This document shows positions 22,610-32,760 of a stretch of DNA of 64,000 bases, piece after piece (the stretch's first letter is position 1; each line of letters starts with the position of its first letter). The stretch covers positions 269,819 to 333,818 of the forward strand of contig NZ_SCNV01000003.1 of NCBI RefSeq assembly GCF_005503145.1. Direction: 5' to 3'. The notes under the pieces were generated by a model. The model was given only the letters and a program-made list of their open reading frames with translations. It searched no databases and was not told the DNA's origin. Both the position numbers and the translations under genes were made by a program. This DNA is from Burkholderia sp. 4M9327F10. GTDB taxonomy: Bacteria > Pseudomonadota > Gammaproteobacteria > Burkholderiales > Burkholderiaceae.

Positions 22610-24556
22610 TCAATGGATGCGGCTGCGGCGCAGATAGCGATACACGGTATTGCGCGCAAGGCCCAGTTCGCGGGCGGTGGCCGAGATATTGCCGCCGTGA
22701 CGCGAGAGGGTTTGCGCGATCAGCGTCGTCTGCCAGTCCTCCATCCGGGCGCTATGCCGCGGCTGCGCGTCTGCCGCACTCTCCGCCGCACTCGCACCTT
22801 CAACGCAGTCGTGCAGGAAATCCTCCGGCAGGTGTTCGATATCGATCTGTGCGGCCCCCTCGGCCATGATCGCGGCCGTGCGCAGAACGTTCGCCAGTTG
22901 TCGCAGATTGCCGGGCCAACGACACCGTCTGAACTGATCAAGCACATCCGCGCTGACCCGCACGGGCAAGCGTTCGCTGTCGCGTTGCGCGTGGAGGATG
23001 CGGGTCACGAGTTCGGCCAGATCCGTGCGCTCGCCCAGCGCCGGCAAGGTCACGACGAGCCCGTTGATGCGGTAGTACAGATCTTCGCGGAACGTTCCAG
23101 TTTCGATCATGGCGCGCAGATCGCGGTGGGTTGCACAGACAATCCGCAGATCGACCGGAATCGCTCGCGTGCTGCCGAGCGGCGCCACGGTGCGCTCCTG
23201 CAGCACGCGCATCAGCCGCACCTGCTGGGCGAGCGGCATATCGCCGATTTCGTCGAGAAACAGCGTGCCGCCGTCGGCCTGCACGATCTTGCCGACGCTG
23301 CCGCGCTTTTTCGCGCCGGTAAACGCGCCGTCTTCATAGCCGAACAGTTCGGCTTCGATCAGCGTGTCAGGCAGCGATGCGCAGTTGAGCGCGACAAACG
23401 GCGCTGCGCGGCGCGGCGAATCGTGATGGATCGCACGGGCAAGCCATTCCTTGCCGGTGCCGGTCTTGCCGAGCACGAGAATTGGAATATCGCGGCCACG
23501 GACCTTGGCGACATGTCGCAGGAGGGCCGCCATTCGCGCGTCGCCGGTGTCGAGCGCGGCGAGCGTTACCGGCGCGGCCGGCTGGGCTGAGGGACGCATC
23601 GCGGCGGCTGTGCCGGTCGCCTGAACGGCGAGACCGGCGGCCGGCGCGAACTGGCGCGGCGCCGCGAATTCTCCGCGCGCGATGACGCGCACGCCGCTGG
23701 GCAACGTCAGCGTGGTGCATTCGCCCGGAGCGCAGAGCGTTTGCTGCAACACGGCGGGAAAGGCGCTGCCGAACAGCGCCTCGAACGATTGCTGTTGCAG
23801 CGCCGCGAGCGGCTGCCCCAACTGAAACAGCGCACTGCGGTTAGCGGAGAGAAACGTGCCGTCCGGCGCAAACGCCGCGAGCCCTTCATACAGCGTGCCG
23901 ATAAATTCGGCGCGCGCATGAAAATGGATGCGCACGGCGTCGGCGAACTGGTTGGAAAACAGATGGTTCTCGATCATCTGCGCGGACATCCGCACCAGCG
24001 CCAGCGTGTGTTTGTGAAAACCGCGCGTGTCGCCGCTCACATCGAGCGCGCCGATCGTGCGGCCATAGGGATCGGCGATGGGGGCGCACGAGCAGGTCAG
24101 AATCCGGTTGGCACGAAGAAAGTGTTCGCCGGCATGCACGACGGTCGGCTGGCCCTCGACCAGCGCCGTGCCGATGGCGTTGGTGCCGCGATCCGACTCG
24201 GCCCATGACACCCCCGGGCAGAGCGCAACCCGCCTGGCCTTTTCGATAAAGTCGTTGTCGCCGAGGCTATGCAGGATTACGCCGTGACTGTCGGTCAGCA
24301 CCACCATGCTTTGCGTGTCGACAATCTGCGCATGCAGCGTCTCCATCACCGGCAGCGCATGCGCATACAGGGAATGATTGCGTTCGACCAGATTGCGCAG
24401 CGCTGGTTGACGCAATGGGTGGAAGTCGGGGGTTTCCGAGGCGCGCAGTCCGACCTCGACTGAGCGCGCATGGGCCTGTGCAAGCAGATCGGTCCGGTCC
24501 GCCAGGGGGCGGACGGCCAACGGCGCCGTAGTGGGCGTGCCAGGGCGATGGGTCAC
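22610..24556 (-). CDS. AcoR-type sigma-54-dependent transcriptional activator
   Basis: A 648-residue activator: N-terminal GAF sensor (about 60-220), PAS-like linker, AAA+ domain with Walker A GKTGTGKE and an intact GAFTGA sigma-54 contact loop, and a C-terminal Fis-type helix-turn-helix (LSRHGGNISATARELGLARNTVYRYLRR). The architecture and wording match AcoR/AcxR-type regulators of acetoin or alcohol catabolism. A GTG at 24556 has GGAG 7 bases upstream and is preferred; a GTG at 24583 is the alternative. None of the usual target operons is next to it, so what it activates is unknown. Confidence 0.87.
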   Translation of the reverse strand: MTHRPGTPTTAPLAVRPLADRTDLLAQAHARSVEVGLRASETPDFHPLRQPALRNLVERNHSLYAHALPVMETLHAQIVDTQSMVVLTDSHGVILHSLGDNDFIEKARRVALCPGVSWAESDRGTNAIGTALVEGQPTVVHAGEHFLRANRILTCSCAPIADPYGRTIGALDVSGDTRGFHKHTLALVRMSAQMIENHLFSNQFADAVRIHFHARAEFIGTLYEGLAAFAPDGTFLSANRSALFQLGQPLAALQQQSFEALFGSAFPAVLQQTLCAPGECTTLTLPSGVRVIARGEFAAPRQFAPAAGLAVQATGTAAAMRPSAQPAAPVTLAALDTGDARMAALLRHVAKVRGRDIPILVLGKTGTGKEWLARAIHHDSPRRAAPFVALNCASLPDTLIEAELFGYEDGAFTGAKKRGSVGKIVQADGGTLFLDEIGDMPLAQQVRLMRVLQERTVAPLGSTRAIPVDLRIVCATHRDLRAMIETGTFREDLYYRINGLVVTLPALGERTDLAELVTRILHAQRDSERLPVRVSADVLDQFRRCRWPGNLRQLANVLRTAAIMAEGAAQIDIEHLPEDFLHDCVEGASAAESAADAQPRHSARMEDWQTTLIAQTLSRHGGNISATARELGLARNTVYRYLRRSRIH

Positions 24557-24802
24557 TGCTCGTCTCCGGTTGGATTGCGGCACAGGGGGTACGTTGCCCG
24601 CCCGTTGCCATCCCGCAGCGCAGCATGCCGCGCTGCCGAAGATTCATCTTACAGGATTGCGCTGTGCCGCTGCGTCGCACTCGCGGGCAATTCCGGGCTT
24701 GCGTTCGCGCGCAAAGGTGCAATGATTCAGCTATGGGATGCGTTCGCGCCGCGTCCCGCAGAGGCTTTGCCCGCCTCGACAGCGCCAGTTCGGGAGTACG
24801 CC

Positions 24803-24994
24803 ATGGTGCATACGGAATTCAGGGTCATCCTTGCAGTGCTGGCGACGTTTGCGTCGGTCGTGGGGATAGCGATAGTGATTCATGGAATGCTGTTCGACGA
24901 GAGCGATGTGACCTTGTCCGGCGCTGCGGCAATCGCCGCCAGCGTCGTCGCAAGTGCCGTCCTGCTGAATCTCTGGCCAAGAGATCACTCGTAG
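24803..24994 (+). CDS. Small two-helix membrane protein
   Basis: A 63-residue protein with two hydrophobic helices (about 8-27 and 37-55) and a short polar tail. GGGAG lies 7 bases before the ATG at 24803. The frame is open further upstream but those codons look non-coding. No family recognised. Confidence 0.5.
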   Translation: MVHTEFRVILAVLATFASVVGIAIVIHGMLFDESDVTLSGAAAIAASVVASAVLLNLWPRDHS

Positions 24995-25285
24995 ACGCAC
25001 TGCCTTGTGTCGACGGACGGCGCGATGCGCAAGACGCAGCGCGCCGGTGGGTAGGACTGTGTTGCCGTGCCCAGCACTGGGCGCATCCTGCACCAGAGTG
25101 GTCAATCCGGAAGGAAAACTTGCGGCCCGCAGGAAGTCGTCTAAAGTGAATGAAATCAACTGCAACGAGCGTGTTTTCGCGCTTTTTGCCGTTGTTGTGA
25201 CCCGCGCCTCGACCACGGAAGGAGGCAACCAGAATAAGGCGTGCGCGGCCTAGCGTGATCCACCCGTCAAACCAAGGCGAATCCC

Positions 25286-25576
25286 ATGCAGATCATTTTC
25301 CCGAACGAAACCCCTGAGTATTCGGGGCGCGAACTTACCCTGGCGTTCCCGGCAATGGTCGATGGCGAGAGGGTGGAGTGCATGATTACCGCCGAGGCGC
25401 TTGAAGACCACTACGGGGCGGCCTCGTACCGTCTCGAAGACATGATCGGCGCCTTTGCCGAACATCGGGCCCGGATCGAGGCGGCGACGCGCCGCCTGCT
25501 GTCGGAGACGAGCGCGCAATGCCTCGTGCTGCGCAGCGGCTATGTACGCTTCTACGAAGCGAACTGGCGCAATTGA
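25286..25576 (+). CDS. DUF1488-family protein
   Basis: A 96-residue protein with the DUF1488 layout: a beta strand opening (MQIIFPNETPEYSGRELTLAF), a CMITAEALEDHYG segment and a helix near AEHRARIEAATRRLL. No known function. AAGGCG lies before the ATG. It is convergent with the purine permease gene, with a long-loop hairpin (25699-25740) between them. Confidence 0.82.
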   Translation: MQIIFPNETPEYSGRELTLAFPAMVDGERVECMITAEALEDHYGAASYRLEDMIGAFAEHRARIEAATRRLLSETSAQCLVLRSGYVRFYEANWRN

Positions 25577-25698
25577 CGATTGCCGGGCGCGCCGAGGTTG
25601 ATCAGGGTTGCTAACGGTTGACCGGTTGCCGGATGTGGGCAATAGAAGCCCAAACCGCTGCGGCTCGCCGCCGTTTGGCGCTGCGTCAGATCACGCGG

Positions 25699-25740
25699 CG
25701 CGGCAAGACGTTGCCCCTTGCACCGGCCCGCCTTGCCGCG
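25699..25740. terminator. Inverted repeat between convergent genes
   Basis: CGCGGCAAG (25699-25707) and CTTGCCGCG (25732-25740) are perfect complements over a 24-base loop, placed between the DUF1488 gene and the permease gene, which converge. No T tract. Confidence 0.4.
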
Positions 25741-25753
25741 GCCGCGGTGGACC

Positions 25754-27055
25754 TTACTCGGCGCCGAGATAGAAGTAGCGGAACAGGAACACCGCTGCGA
25801 TGACCCACACCACCAGCTTGACCTGGCGTGCCCGGCCGGTCAGCAGCTTGAGTCCCGCGTACGAGATAAAGCCGAACGCCACGCCGTTGGCGATCGAGTA
25901 CGTGAACGGCATCAACAGGGCTGTCAGCGCGGCGGGAACCACTTCCGTGGCGTCGTCCCAGGGCAGGTCGACCATTTCACGCAGCATCAGGCACGAGACA
26001 TAGAGCAGCGCCGGGGCGGTCGCGTAGCCGGGTACGACGCCCGCGAGCGGCGCAAAGAACAGCGCTGCGAGAAACAGCACGGCGACGGTGATTGCCGTCA
26101 GGCCGGTGCGGCCGCCGGCCTGCACGCCCGAGGCGCTTTCGATATAGGCCGTGGTCGACGAGGTGCCGAGCACGGAGCCCGCGAGAATCGCGGTGCTGTC
26201 GGCGAGCAGCGCCCTGTTCAGGCGGTGCATCTTGCCTTCGACCAGCAGGCCGGCGCGATTGGCGACGCCCATCAGCGTACCGGTCGCATCGAACAGCTCG
26301 ACGAGGAAGAACACGAGGATCACATTGAGCACGCCGGTCGACAGCGCGGCGCGGATATCGAGGTGAAACAGCGTGGCGTCGATCGACGGCGGCGCGGACA
26401 CGATGCCGTGAAACTGGTTGCCGCCGAAGAAAAAGCTCAGCACCGTTACCCCCACAATGCCAAGCAGAATCGCACCGCGCACCCGCAGAAAGTCGAGCGT
26501 GACGATGGCGAAAAAGCCGATGATCGCGAGAATCACATGCGGGTCATGCAGATTGCCGAGCGTCACCAGGGTGGCCGGATTGCCGACCACCACACCTGCT
26601 GTCTTTAGCGAAATAATCGCAAGAAAAAGGCCGATACCCGCCGTGATGGCAATACGGATGGAATGCGGAATGCCGTTGACAATCACCTCGCGCACCCGGA
26701 ACAGCGTGACGATCATGAACAGGCACCCGGAGATAAACACGGCGCCGAGCGCGGCCTGCCAGGTGAAGCCCATGCCTTTGACGACGGTATAGGCAAAGTA
26801 GGCGTTCAGCCCCATGCCTGGCGCGCAGGCGATCGGGTAGTTGGCATACAGGCCCATGATCAGCGAGGCCAAGGCCGCTACGAGGCAGGTCGCCACAAAA
26901 ACGGCGTCCTTGGGGATGCCCGCATCGCCGAGAATCGCCGGGTTGACGAAGATGATGTAGGCCATCGTCAGGAAGGTGGTCAGGCCTGCGAGCAGTTCGG
27001 TGCGCAGGTTGGTGCCAGCTTCGTCGAAGCCGAAGTATCGTTTTACCGAGTCCAT
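25754..27055 (-). CDS. NCS2-family purine permease (AzgA-like)
   Basis: A 433-residue permease of the AzgA branch of NCS2 (hypoxanthine/guanine/adenine uptake). It opens MDSVKRYFGFDEAGTNLRTELLAGLTTFLTMAYIIFVNP, then CAPGMGLNAYFAYTVV, and FFLVELFDATGTLMGVANRAGLL with the residues that contact purine in this branch, and DSTAILAGSVLGTSSTTAYIESASGV. About 12-14 membrane segments. No purine gene is adjacent, so regulation is not apparent. Confidence 0.92.
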   Translation of the reverse strand: MDSVKRYFGFDEAGTNLRTELLAGLTTFLTMAYIIFVNPAILGDAGIPKDAVFVATCLVAALASLIMGLYANYPIACAPGMGLNAYFAYTVVKGMGFTWQAALGAVFISGCLFMIVTLFRVREVIVNGIPHSIRIAITAGIGLFLAIISLKTAGVVVGNPATLVTLGNLHDPHVILAIIGFFAIVTLDFLRVRGAILLGIVGVTVLSFFFGGNQFHGIVSAPPSIDATLFHLDIRAALSTGVLNVILVFFLVELFDATGTLMGVANRAGLLVEGKMHRLNRALLADSTAILAGSVLGTSSTTAYIESASGVQAGGRTGLTAITVAVLFLAALFFAPLAGVVPGYATAPALLYVSCLMLREMVDLPWDDATEVVPAALTALLMPFTYSIANGVAFGFISYAGLKLLTGRARQVKLVVWVIAAVFLFRYFYLGAE

Positions 27056-27388
27056 AAGGCGGGTTCCGGGTCGTGATGAAGTCGTTTGTTATGGTGCTTG
27101 TCAGCCGCTGCCGCTTCTGACGACGGCGGGCGCACGCACAGCGCTACGGGCGGATTGTAGTCACGATTACCGGCGAAGTACCGCACGGGCACGCCCGCCG
27201 TGGAGCGGATGCAACAGTCGGGAGGGGGCGTGTCGTGGGGTGCCGGTATCGAAGGGGCGAAATGATACCTTGCCGGCGTGGAGGGTGGGGCAAAGGGATG
27301 CCTGGCGGCGCCGTGTGGAACGCCGCAAAGTCAGGCGAGGGGGCAAACGGAAGACGCGCGCTCGATGCCTGAAACGAGCCGGCCGGTT
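27056..27388. other. Upstream region of the purine permease
   Basis: About 330 bases without a gene between the permease start and the end of the DUF4148 gene. I see no riboswitch-like or repeated structure by eye. Confidence 0.35.
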
Positions 27389-27649
27389 TTACTGCCCGCA
27401 GGCTCCGACATGGCCCGCCGCAGCGCGCTGCTGCGCGACGATCAGGCCTGCGCGCTGGGCATTGTCCGGGTAATCAAGCCAGTCGAGCGGATCGTAACCG
27501 GCGGCAAGCCACTGCTTCAGCTCTGCCTTGACTTCAGCACGGCTCTTCGGGCCGTTGGGGTTGCATGTCCCTTGCGCCTGGGCAAACGCGGAGGTGACGC
27601 AGCAGGCGGCGAGCAGCACACCCAGGCTAATGTTGGAGAGGGTTTTCAT
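27389..27649 (-). CDS. DUF4148-family secreted small protein
   Basis: An 86-residue protein with a signal peptide (about 1-24, ending AFA) and the DUF4148 body: SRAEVKAELKQWLAAGYDPLDWLDYPDN. These short exported proteins are abundant in Burkholderia and relatives; the function is unknown. It has two Cys in the mature part, which may form a disulfide. GGGAG precedes the ATG. Confidence 0.88.
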   Translation of the reverse strand: MKTLSNISLGVLLAACCVTSAFAQAQGTCNPNGPKSRAEVKAELKQWLAAGYDPLDWLDYPDNAQRAGLIVAQQRAAAGHVGACGQ

Positions 27650-27761
27650 AACAGGCTCCCTTCGAGCAATCAGGATAATCCCTGAATTTTAGAATTCACT
27701 CCTCCACTGCGAAAGGAGCAAATCCACAACGCATCGTTGCACGGCGCGGCATTCGCGCAAC

Positions 27762-28535
27762 TCACGACACCGACGGCTTACCCATTCTGTCCAGCACCGC
27801 GCTGAGCAAGTCGATCGGCAACGGAAACACAATGGTTGAATTCTTGTCCGCGGCAATCGTCGTCAACGTCTGCAGATAACGCAGCTGCATGGCCTGCGGC
27901 TGCCGCGCCAACGTCTGCGCCGCCTCCAGCAGGTGTTGCGAGGCTTGCAGTTCGCCCTCCGCGTGAATCACCTTGGCGCGCCGCTCGCGTTCGGCTTCGG
28001 CCTGGCGTGCAATGGCGCGGATCATTGTTTCGTTAATATCCACATGCTTGATTTCGACGATGGCCACCTTGATGCCCCAGGCGTCGGTTTGCGCATCGAG
28101 CACCTTCTGGATATCCGCATTGAGCTGTTCGCGAGCGGCCAGCAGATCGTCGAGTTCGTGCTTGCCGAGCACGGCGCGCAAGGTGGTCTGTGCCAACTGG
28201 CTGGTCGCCTCGAAGTATTTGGCCACCTGAATCACCGCCCGCTCCGGATCGACCACGCGGAAATACACCACGGCATTGACCTTGACCGAGACGTTGTCGC
28301 GCGTAATCACGTCCTGCGGCGGCACGTCGAACACGACGGTGCGCAAGTCGATCCGCACCACCTGCTGTACCACCGGGATGATCAGTACGAGGCCAGGCCC
28401 TTTGACCTTCCAGAAGCGCCCGAGCATAAACACAACTCCGCGTTCGTATTCACGGAAGATGCGGATCGACGAGGCGATCAGGATGGCCGCCAGCACGATC
28501 AGAATGCTGCCGAAGCCGAATGTGAAACCGATCAT
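27762..28535 (-). CDS. Slipin/stomatin-like SPFH membrane protein
   Basis: A 257-residue SPFH-domain protein: one N-terminal membrane hairpin (about 5-30), the SPFH/band 7 core from [27 protein letters not shown] through [25 protein letters not shown], and a coiled C-terminal region with [22 protein letters not shown]. It lies downstream of nfeD in the same direction with a gap of about 90 bases. NfeD-type proteases pair with slipins in many prokaryotes and can cleave the slipin C terminus; that partnership is assumed here. Confidence 0.9.
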   Translation of the reverse strand: MIGFTFGFGSILIVLAAILIASSIRIFREYERGVVFMLGRFWKVKGPGLVLIIPVVQQVVRIDLRTVVFDVPPQDVITRDNVSVKVNAVVYFRVVDPERAVIQVAKYFEATSQLAQTTLRAVLGKHELDDLLAAREQLNADIQKVLDAQTDAWGIKVAIVEIKHVDINETMIRAIARQAEAERERRAKVIHAEGELQASQHLLEAAQTLARQPQAMQLRYLQTLTTIAADKNSTIVFPLPIDLLSAVLDRMGKPSVS

Positions 28536-28625
28536 GGAAGTTCTCCTTGTTTGACCCGCGTGAGCGCTTTGGCGCTGACGCCGGTTCCATGCACAGCGGT
28601 CGACCGGAATGAGCGCTTTAGCGTG

Positions 28626-30143
28626 TTACTCCGGTCCCTCCGCTCGCCGCTGTGATCCTTCCGCCGGTACAACGGTAAGTGTCAGGCCGCGCCGGGCAGT
28701 CACGCGCACCGCATGACCAGGTGCAAGCGGCGCCGCGCTGCATACATGCCAGCGCTCGCCATGTACCCGGGCCCAGCCTTCGCCCGCCTCCGAGCTGCCG
28801 TGCGGCACGAGGCCGCCGTCGAGCACCACGCCCACGCTGCCGATCAGCCCCTCCGAGCCGGTCACCACCGGACGGCGGCGGGCGCGCAGCGCGACGCTCG
28901 AAACGGTGAAGACGAATAGCGCGCTGAACGCGGTGACGGCCGCGATTACCGTAAAGGGAATGCCGTAGCCGGGCACGTCCGTATCGATCAGCATCAGACC
29001 GCCCACCACGAAGGCCACAATGCCGCCAAAGCCAAGCGTGCCGAAGGTGGGCAGAAACGCTTCGGCAATCAGGAATGCGAGGCCCAGAAAAATCAGTGCG
29101 AGCCCCACATAGTTGATGGGCAGCATCTGCATCGCAAAGAGGCCGATCAGCAGGCTGATGGCGCCCACCACGCCGGGCAGCACGAAGCCTGGATTGGCAA
29201 ACTCGAAGAACAGCCCGTACATGCCGATCATCAGCAGAATCAAGGCCACGTTCGGGTCGGTGATAACGGCGAGGAAATGGCTGCGCCAGTCCTGTTCGAG
29301 CGTGACGATGGGCGCATTGGCCGTGTTCAGCCGCTGATCGCCCGAGGCGGTATTGACCGTGCGGCCGTCGAGCTGGCGCAGCAGGTCGGGCACGTCGCGG
29401 GCGGTGAGGTCGATCACATGCTGCGCCAGCGCTTCGTTGGCCGACAGGCTCACGGCTTCGCGCACGGCATGTTCGCCCCAGTCGGCGTTGCGGCCGCGCA
29501 GTTGGGCGAGGCCACGGATATAGGCGGCTGCGTCGTGGACCTGCTTGCGCGTTTCAGCCGACTGGCTGTCGGAAGACGCGGCGTTCTGCCCCGCTGGCGC
29601 AGCGTTCTGCCCGGATGGTGGGCCGTTTTGTCCAGGCGGCTCGGCTCCGCCCACGCCGATCTGTACCGGCGTCGCGGCGCCGAGATTGGTGCCTGGCGCC
29701 ATCGCCGCAATATGGCTGGCATAGACGATATAGGTGCCCGCGCTCGCGGCCCGCGCCCCGCTTGGGCCCACGAACGCCGCCACCGGCACGGGCGAGCCCA
29801 GGATCGCCTTGATAGTCTGGCGCATCGAGGTATCGAGGCCGCCGGGGGTATCGAGTTGCAGCACGGCGAGTTGCGCCTGCTCCTGCGCGGCGCGTTGCAG
29901 GCCGCGCACGATAAAGTCGGCGCTGGCCGGGCCAATGGCGCCGTTGATCGGAATCACCACCACGCGGCCGGGCGCCGCGGCGGCTTCAAGGCTTGAGGTG
30001 GGAGCGCTGATCAGTGTGCCGGCGAACGCCAAGAGAACGCCTAGCGCGGCAATGCCGCGCAGGGACCGGATCGCAAGAGCGCCGGGGATACGCCGGCGTC
30101 GCGGGCCGGATTGCCGAAACGGGAGAAACGGGTACGTTCTCAT
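28626..30143 (-). CDS. nfeD: NfeD-family membrane serine protease
   Basis: A 505-residue long-form NfeD. It has a signal/anchor segment near residues 30-50, a ClpP-like protease domain with the nucleophile Ser in GARAASAGTYIVYASH and a probable catalytic Lys in the ETRKQV helix, then four or five membrane segments and a C-terminal OB-fold NfeD domain. Between the two catalytic regions lies a low-complexity insert containing three GQN repeats. The slipin gene follows, so the pair is expected to work together in membrane quality control. Confidence 0.9.
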   Translation of the reverse strand: MRTYPFLPFRQSGPRRRRIPGALAIRSLRGIAALGVLLAFAGTLISAPTSSLEAAAAPGRVVVIPINGAIGPASADFIVRGLQRAAQEQAQLAVLQLDTPGGLDTSMRQTIKAILGSPVPVAAFVGPSGARAASAGTYIVYASHIAAMAPGTNLGAATPVQIGVGGAEPPGQNGPPSGQNAAPAGQNAASSDSQSAETRKQVHDAAAYIRGLAQLRGRNADWGEHAVREAVSLSANEALAQHVIDLTARDVPDLLRQLDGRTVNTASGDQRLNTANAPIVTLEQDWRSHFLAVITDPNVALILLMIGMYGLFFEFANPGFVLPGVVGAISLLIGLFAMQMLPINYVGLALIFLGLAFLIAEAFLPTFGTLGFGGIVAFVVGGLMLIDTDVPGYGIPFTVIAAVTAFSALFVFTVSSVALRARRRPVVTGSEGLIGSVGVVLDGGLVPHGSSEAGEGWARVHGERWHVCSAAPLAPGHAVRVTARRGLTLTVVPAEGSQRRAEGPE

Positions 30144-30252
30144 CGCGAACGGCCAGGGCGCCGCATCGATGCTGGCCGGATCAATTCACCAGACCTGATC
30201 CAGACCCATCGGGCGGCGCGGGCCGGAAACGGGCGGGCCTGCTGTTTATAGC

Positions 30253-31296
30253 TTAGTCCGATTCCGCCAGATGCGTGAGATTGCCCCGCGCCAGCCGGTA
30301 GTCGGTCGGCCGCATGCCGGTCCATTTGCGAAACGCGCGATGGAACGCGCTCGGTTCGGCAAAGCCCACCCGCGCCGCGATTTCCGCAATCGTGCGCCCG
30401 CTGTCCTGCAGTTCGCCGATGGCGATATCGCGCCGCAGATCGTCCTTGATCGACTGGTAGGTGTAACCCTCCTGCTTGAGATGCCGTCGCATGGTCGCCT
30501 CGGCCAGATGCAGGCGCTGCGCCATTTCATCGGCAGCGGGCCAGCCGGCCATCGGTATGGAACGCAGCAGCTTGCGCACCCGTGCGGCCAGCGAGCCGGG
30601 ATTGCGGTACTTGACTACAAAGTTGCCCGGCGCATCGCGTAGAAACGGCTTGATCGACTGCGTCGTCTGGATCACCGGCAGATCGAGAAAGTCCGGCGCC
30701 AGATCCACATAGGAAGCGTCCTGGCTAAAGCGCATGTCGTCGCAGAACATCAGCCGGTATTCCTGCGCCGCGGCCGGTTCGGCACAGCGAAAGCGTGCAG
30801 CCAGCAGCGGAATGCGCCGGCCGACCAGCCAGCATACGAGGCCGTACACGAGGATAAAGTAGGTCGCATAGGCGAACATGGTCGGCTGCGGCGTGCCTTC
30901 GCGGTGACTGAATGTGAGGCGCACGCGCTGCGGTTCCGTGCTCAACTGCGCGCTCATGTCGTCGAGGATCAGACGCATGAAACCGAGCGCCCGGGTCAGC
31001 GCATGGGCGCCGTCGCGCGCCGTCAGGGCGCACTGGGTCATGGCGATAAAGCTGCCGCAGCGCATCGGATGTGAATCCTGGCCGAAAAACTCGTCGTCGA
31101 GCGCGCGGGCGATACCGGCCCAGAGCGCGCCGTATTGCGCCGAGGAGACGCGGCTCCTCGGCGCGCCGAGCATCTGCGGCGCGATACCGGCCGCCTCGAT
31201 CAGCGGCAGCACGTCGAGGCCGCGCGCACGCGCCAGCGCCAGGGTTTCCTCGACGAGGCTAAGCGAGATGGTTCCTCTATCGTTTTTCGGGGTCAT
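30253..31296 (-). CDS. AraC-family regulator with arabinose-binding-like N-terminal domain
   Basis: A 347-residue regulator with an effector domain of the PF12625 type (about 20-210) and a C-terminal AraC double helix-turn-helix (about 240-340; MAQRLHLAEATMRRHLKQEGYTYQSIKDDLR then RVGFAEPSAFHRAFRKWTG). It is divergent from the acyl-CoA dehydrogenase gene at 31575 across a 278-base spacer, and similar regulators drive acyl-CoA and valine/isobutyrate catabolism, so it probably activates that cluster. An imperfect inverted repeat at 31440-31470 lies in the spacer. Confidence 0.87.
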   Translation of the reverse strand: MTPKNDRGTISLSLVEETLALARARGLDVLPLIEAAGIAPQMLGAPRSRVSSAQYGALWAGIARALDDEFFGQDSHPMRCGSFIAMTQCALTARDGAHALTRALGFMRLILDDMSAQLSTEPQRVRLTFSHREGTPQPTMFAYATYFILVYGLVCWLVGRRIPLLAARFRCAEPAAAQEYRLMFCDDMRFSQDASYVDLAPDFLDLPVIQTTQSIKPFLRDAPGNFVVKYRNPGSLAARVRKLLRSIPMAGWPAADEMAQRLHLAEATMRRHLKQEGYTYQSIKDDLRRDIAIGELQDSGRTIAEIAARVGFAEPSAFHRAFRKWTGMRPTDYRLARGNLTHLAESD

Positions 31297-31439
31297 GAAG
31301 TCGAAGCAAAGTACAGGGCATGGTGTGGCAAACGGGACGCAAAGCCGGTGTCAGACGTGCCGTATGGCAACGTGCGCGCAGGCCCGGCGTGGCAAACGCG
31401 CTCAGTGCGCCGTTCGCGGGGGCATGCAAATCTCATCAG

Positions 31440-31470
31440 GGTATGCCTGACCGGCTTGTTCAGGCATGCC
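31440..31470. promoter_or_regulatory. Inverted repeat between AraC and acyl-CoA dehydrogenase genes
   Basis: GGTATGCCTGA (31440-31450) and TCAGGCATGCC (31460-31470) are complementary at 10 of 11 positions across a 9-base spacer. It is placed about 105 bases before the dehydrogenase ATG. It may be a regulator site or part of the promoter. Confidence 0.4.
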
Positions 31471-31574
31471 GGAATGGTAAATGCGCTCATGCAGAATGAT
31501 CGGGCAGAGCATCGAAGCTGTCCAGTAGCTTGCCTACACTTGTCCACACTTGGACGGAGACGCAAGCTTGAATC

Positions 31575-32708
31575 ATGGACAATTTCTACACCGACGATCA
31601 ACGGATGATCCGCGACGCGGCACGCGACTTTTCAGTCGATTGCCTCGCGCCCCACGCGGCGCAATGGGACCGTGAAGCGAAACTGCCGGACGAGGTGGTC
31701 AGGCAGATGGGTGAGCTGGGCTTTCTCGGCATGATCGTGCCATCCGAGTGGGGCGGCTCGTACACCGACTATGTGGCCTATGCGCTCGCGCTCGAAGAGA
31801 TCGCCGCCGGCTGCGCCTCTTGCGCGACGCTGGTGAGCGTGCACAACTCGGTCGGCTGCGGGCCGATCCTCAATTTCGGCAGCGACGCGCAAAAAAGCGA
31901 GTACCTGGAGGATCTTGCCACCGGGCGCCGGATTGGCGCCTTCTGCCTGACCGAGCCGCAGGCCGGTTCGGAGGCCAACAATCTGCGCACCCGGGCGGAG
32001 CTGCGCGACGGCAAGTGGATACTCAACGGCAGCAAGCAGTTTGTGACCAACGGCGCGCGGGCCAATATCGCCATTGTGTTCGCCGTGACCGATCCCGAAC
32101 TGGGCAAGCGCGGCCTGTCGGCGTTTATCGTGCCGACCGATACCCCCGGTTTCAACGTGGGCCGCCCCGAGCACAAGCTTGGCATCCGCGCTTCGGACAC
32201 CTGCCCGATCTCGCTCGACGACTGTGCCGTACCCGAGGCCAATCTGCTCGGCCAGCGCGGTGACGGATTGCGTATCGCGCTGTCGAACCTAGAAGGCGGG
32301 CGCATCGGCATTGCCGCGCAGGCGGTGGGCATTGCGCGGGCGGCTTTCGATGCGGCGCGTCTCTATGCCAATGAGCGAATCCAGTTCGGCAAGGCCATCA
32401 AGGAACATCAGTCCGTCGCCAACATGCTGGCCGATATGACCACGCGCCTGAACGCAGCGCGGCTCCTTGTGCATCACGCGGCGCGGCTGCGCAGCGCGGG
32501 CCAGCCGTGCCTGTCCGAGGCCTCGCAGGCCAAGCTGTATGCCTCCGAAGTCGCCGAGGAAGTCTGCTCGCACGCCATCCAGATTCATGGCGGCTATGGC
32601 TACCTGGAGGACTACGCGGTGGAGCGCCACTATCGCGATGCCCGTATCACGCAGATTTACGAGGGCACCAGCGAAGTACAAAGAATGGTGATTGCGCGGC
32701 AGATTTAG
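31575..32708 (+). CDS. Acyl-CoA dehydrogenase (short/branched-chain type)
   Basis: A 377-residue FAD-dependent acyl-CoA dehydrogenase. Family signatures [23 protein letters not shown] (about 116-138) and [34 protein letters not shown] (about 335-368) are complete, with the catalytic base Glu in YEGTSE. Sequence style resembles isobutyryl- and 2-methylbutyryl-CoA dehydrogenases. It introduces the alpha-beta double bond and passes electrons to ETF. The gene starts a set with an acyl-CoA ligase and an enoyl-CoA hydratase. No good Shine-Dalgarno is visible before the ATG. Confidence 0.92.
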   Translation: MDNFYTDDQRMIRDAARDFSVDCLAPHAAQWDREAKLPDEVVRQMGELGFLGMIVPSEWGGSYTDYVAYALALEEIAAGCASCATLVSVHNSVGCGPILNFGSDAQKSEYLEDLATGRRIGAFCLTEPQAGSEANNLRTRAELRDGKWILNGSKQFVTNGARANIAIVFAVTDPELGKRGLSAFIVPTDTPGFNVGRPEHKLGIRASDTCPISLDDCAVPEANLLGQRGDGLRIALSNLEGGRIGIAAQAVGIARAAFDAARLYANERIQFGKAIKEHQSVANMLADMTTRLNAARLLVHHAARLRSAGQPCLSEASQAKLYASEVAEEVCSHAIQIHGGYGYLEDYAVERHYRDARITQIYEGTSEVQRMVIARQI

Positions 32709-32760
32709 GCGCAGAATTAACCGCCAATAGAGCGCATCCGCGCCGCCCCTGGAGACGACG

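Noticed and set aside
30144..30252. Small genes between nfeD and the AraC regulator
   Set aside because: The spacer is only about 110 bases, and open frames there are out of register with any ribosome binding site.
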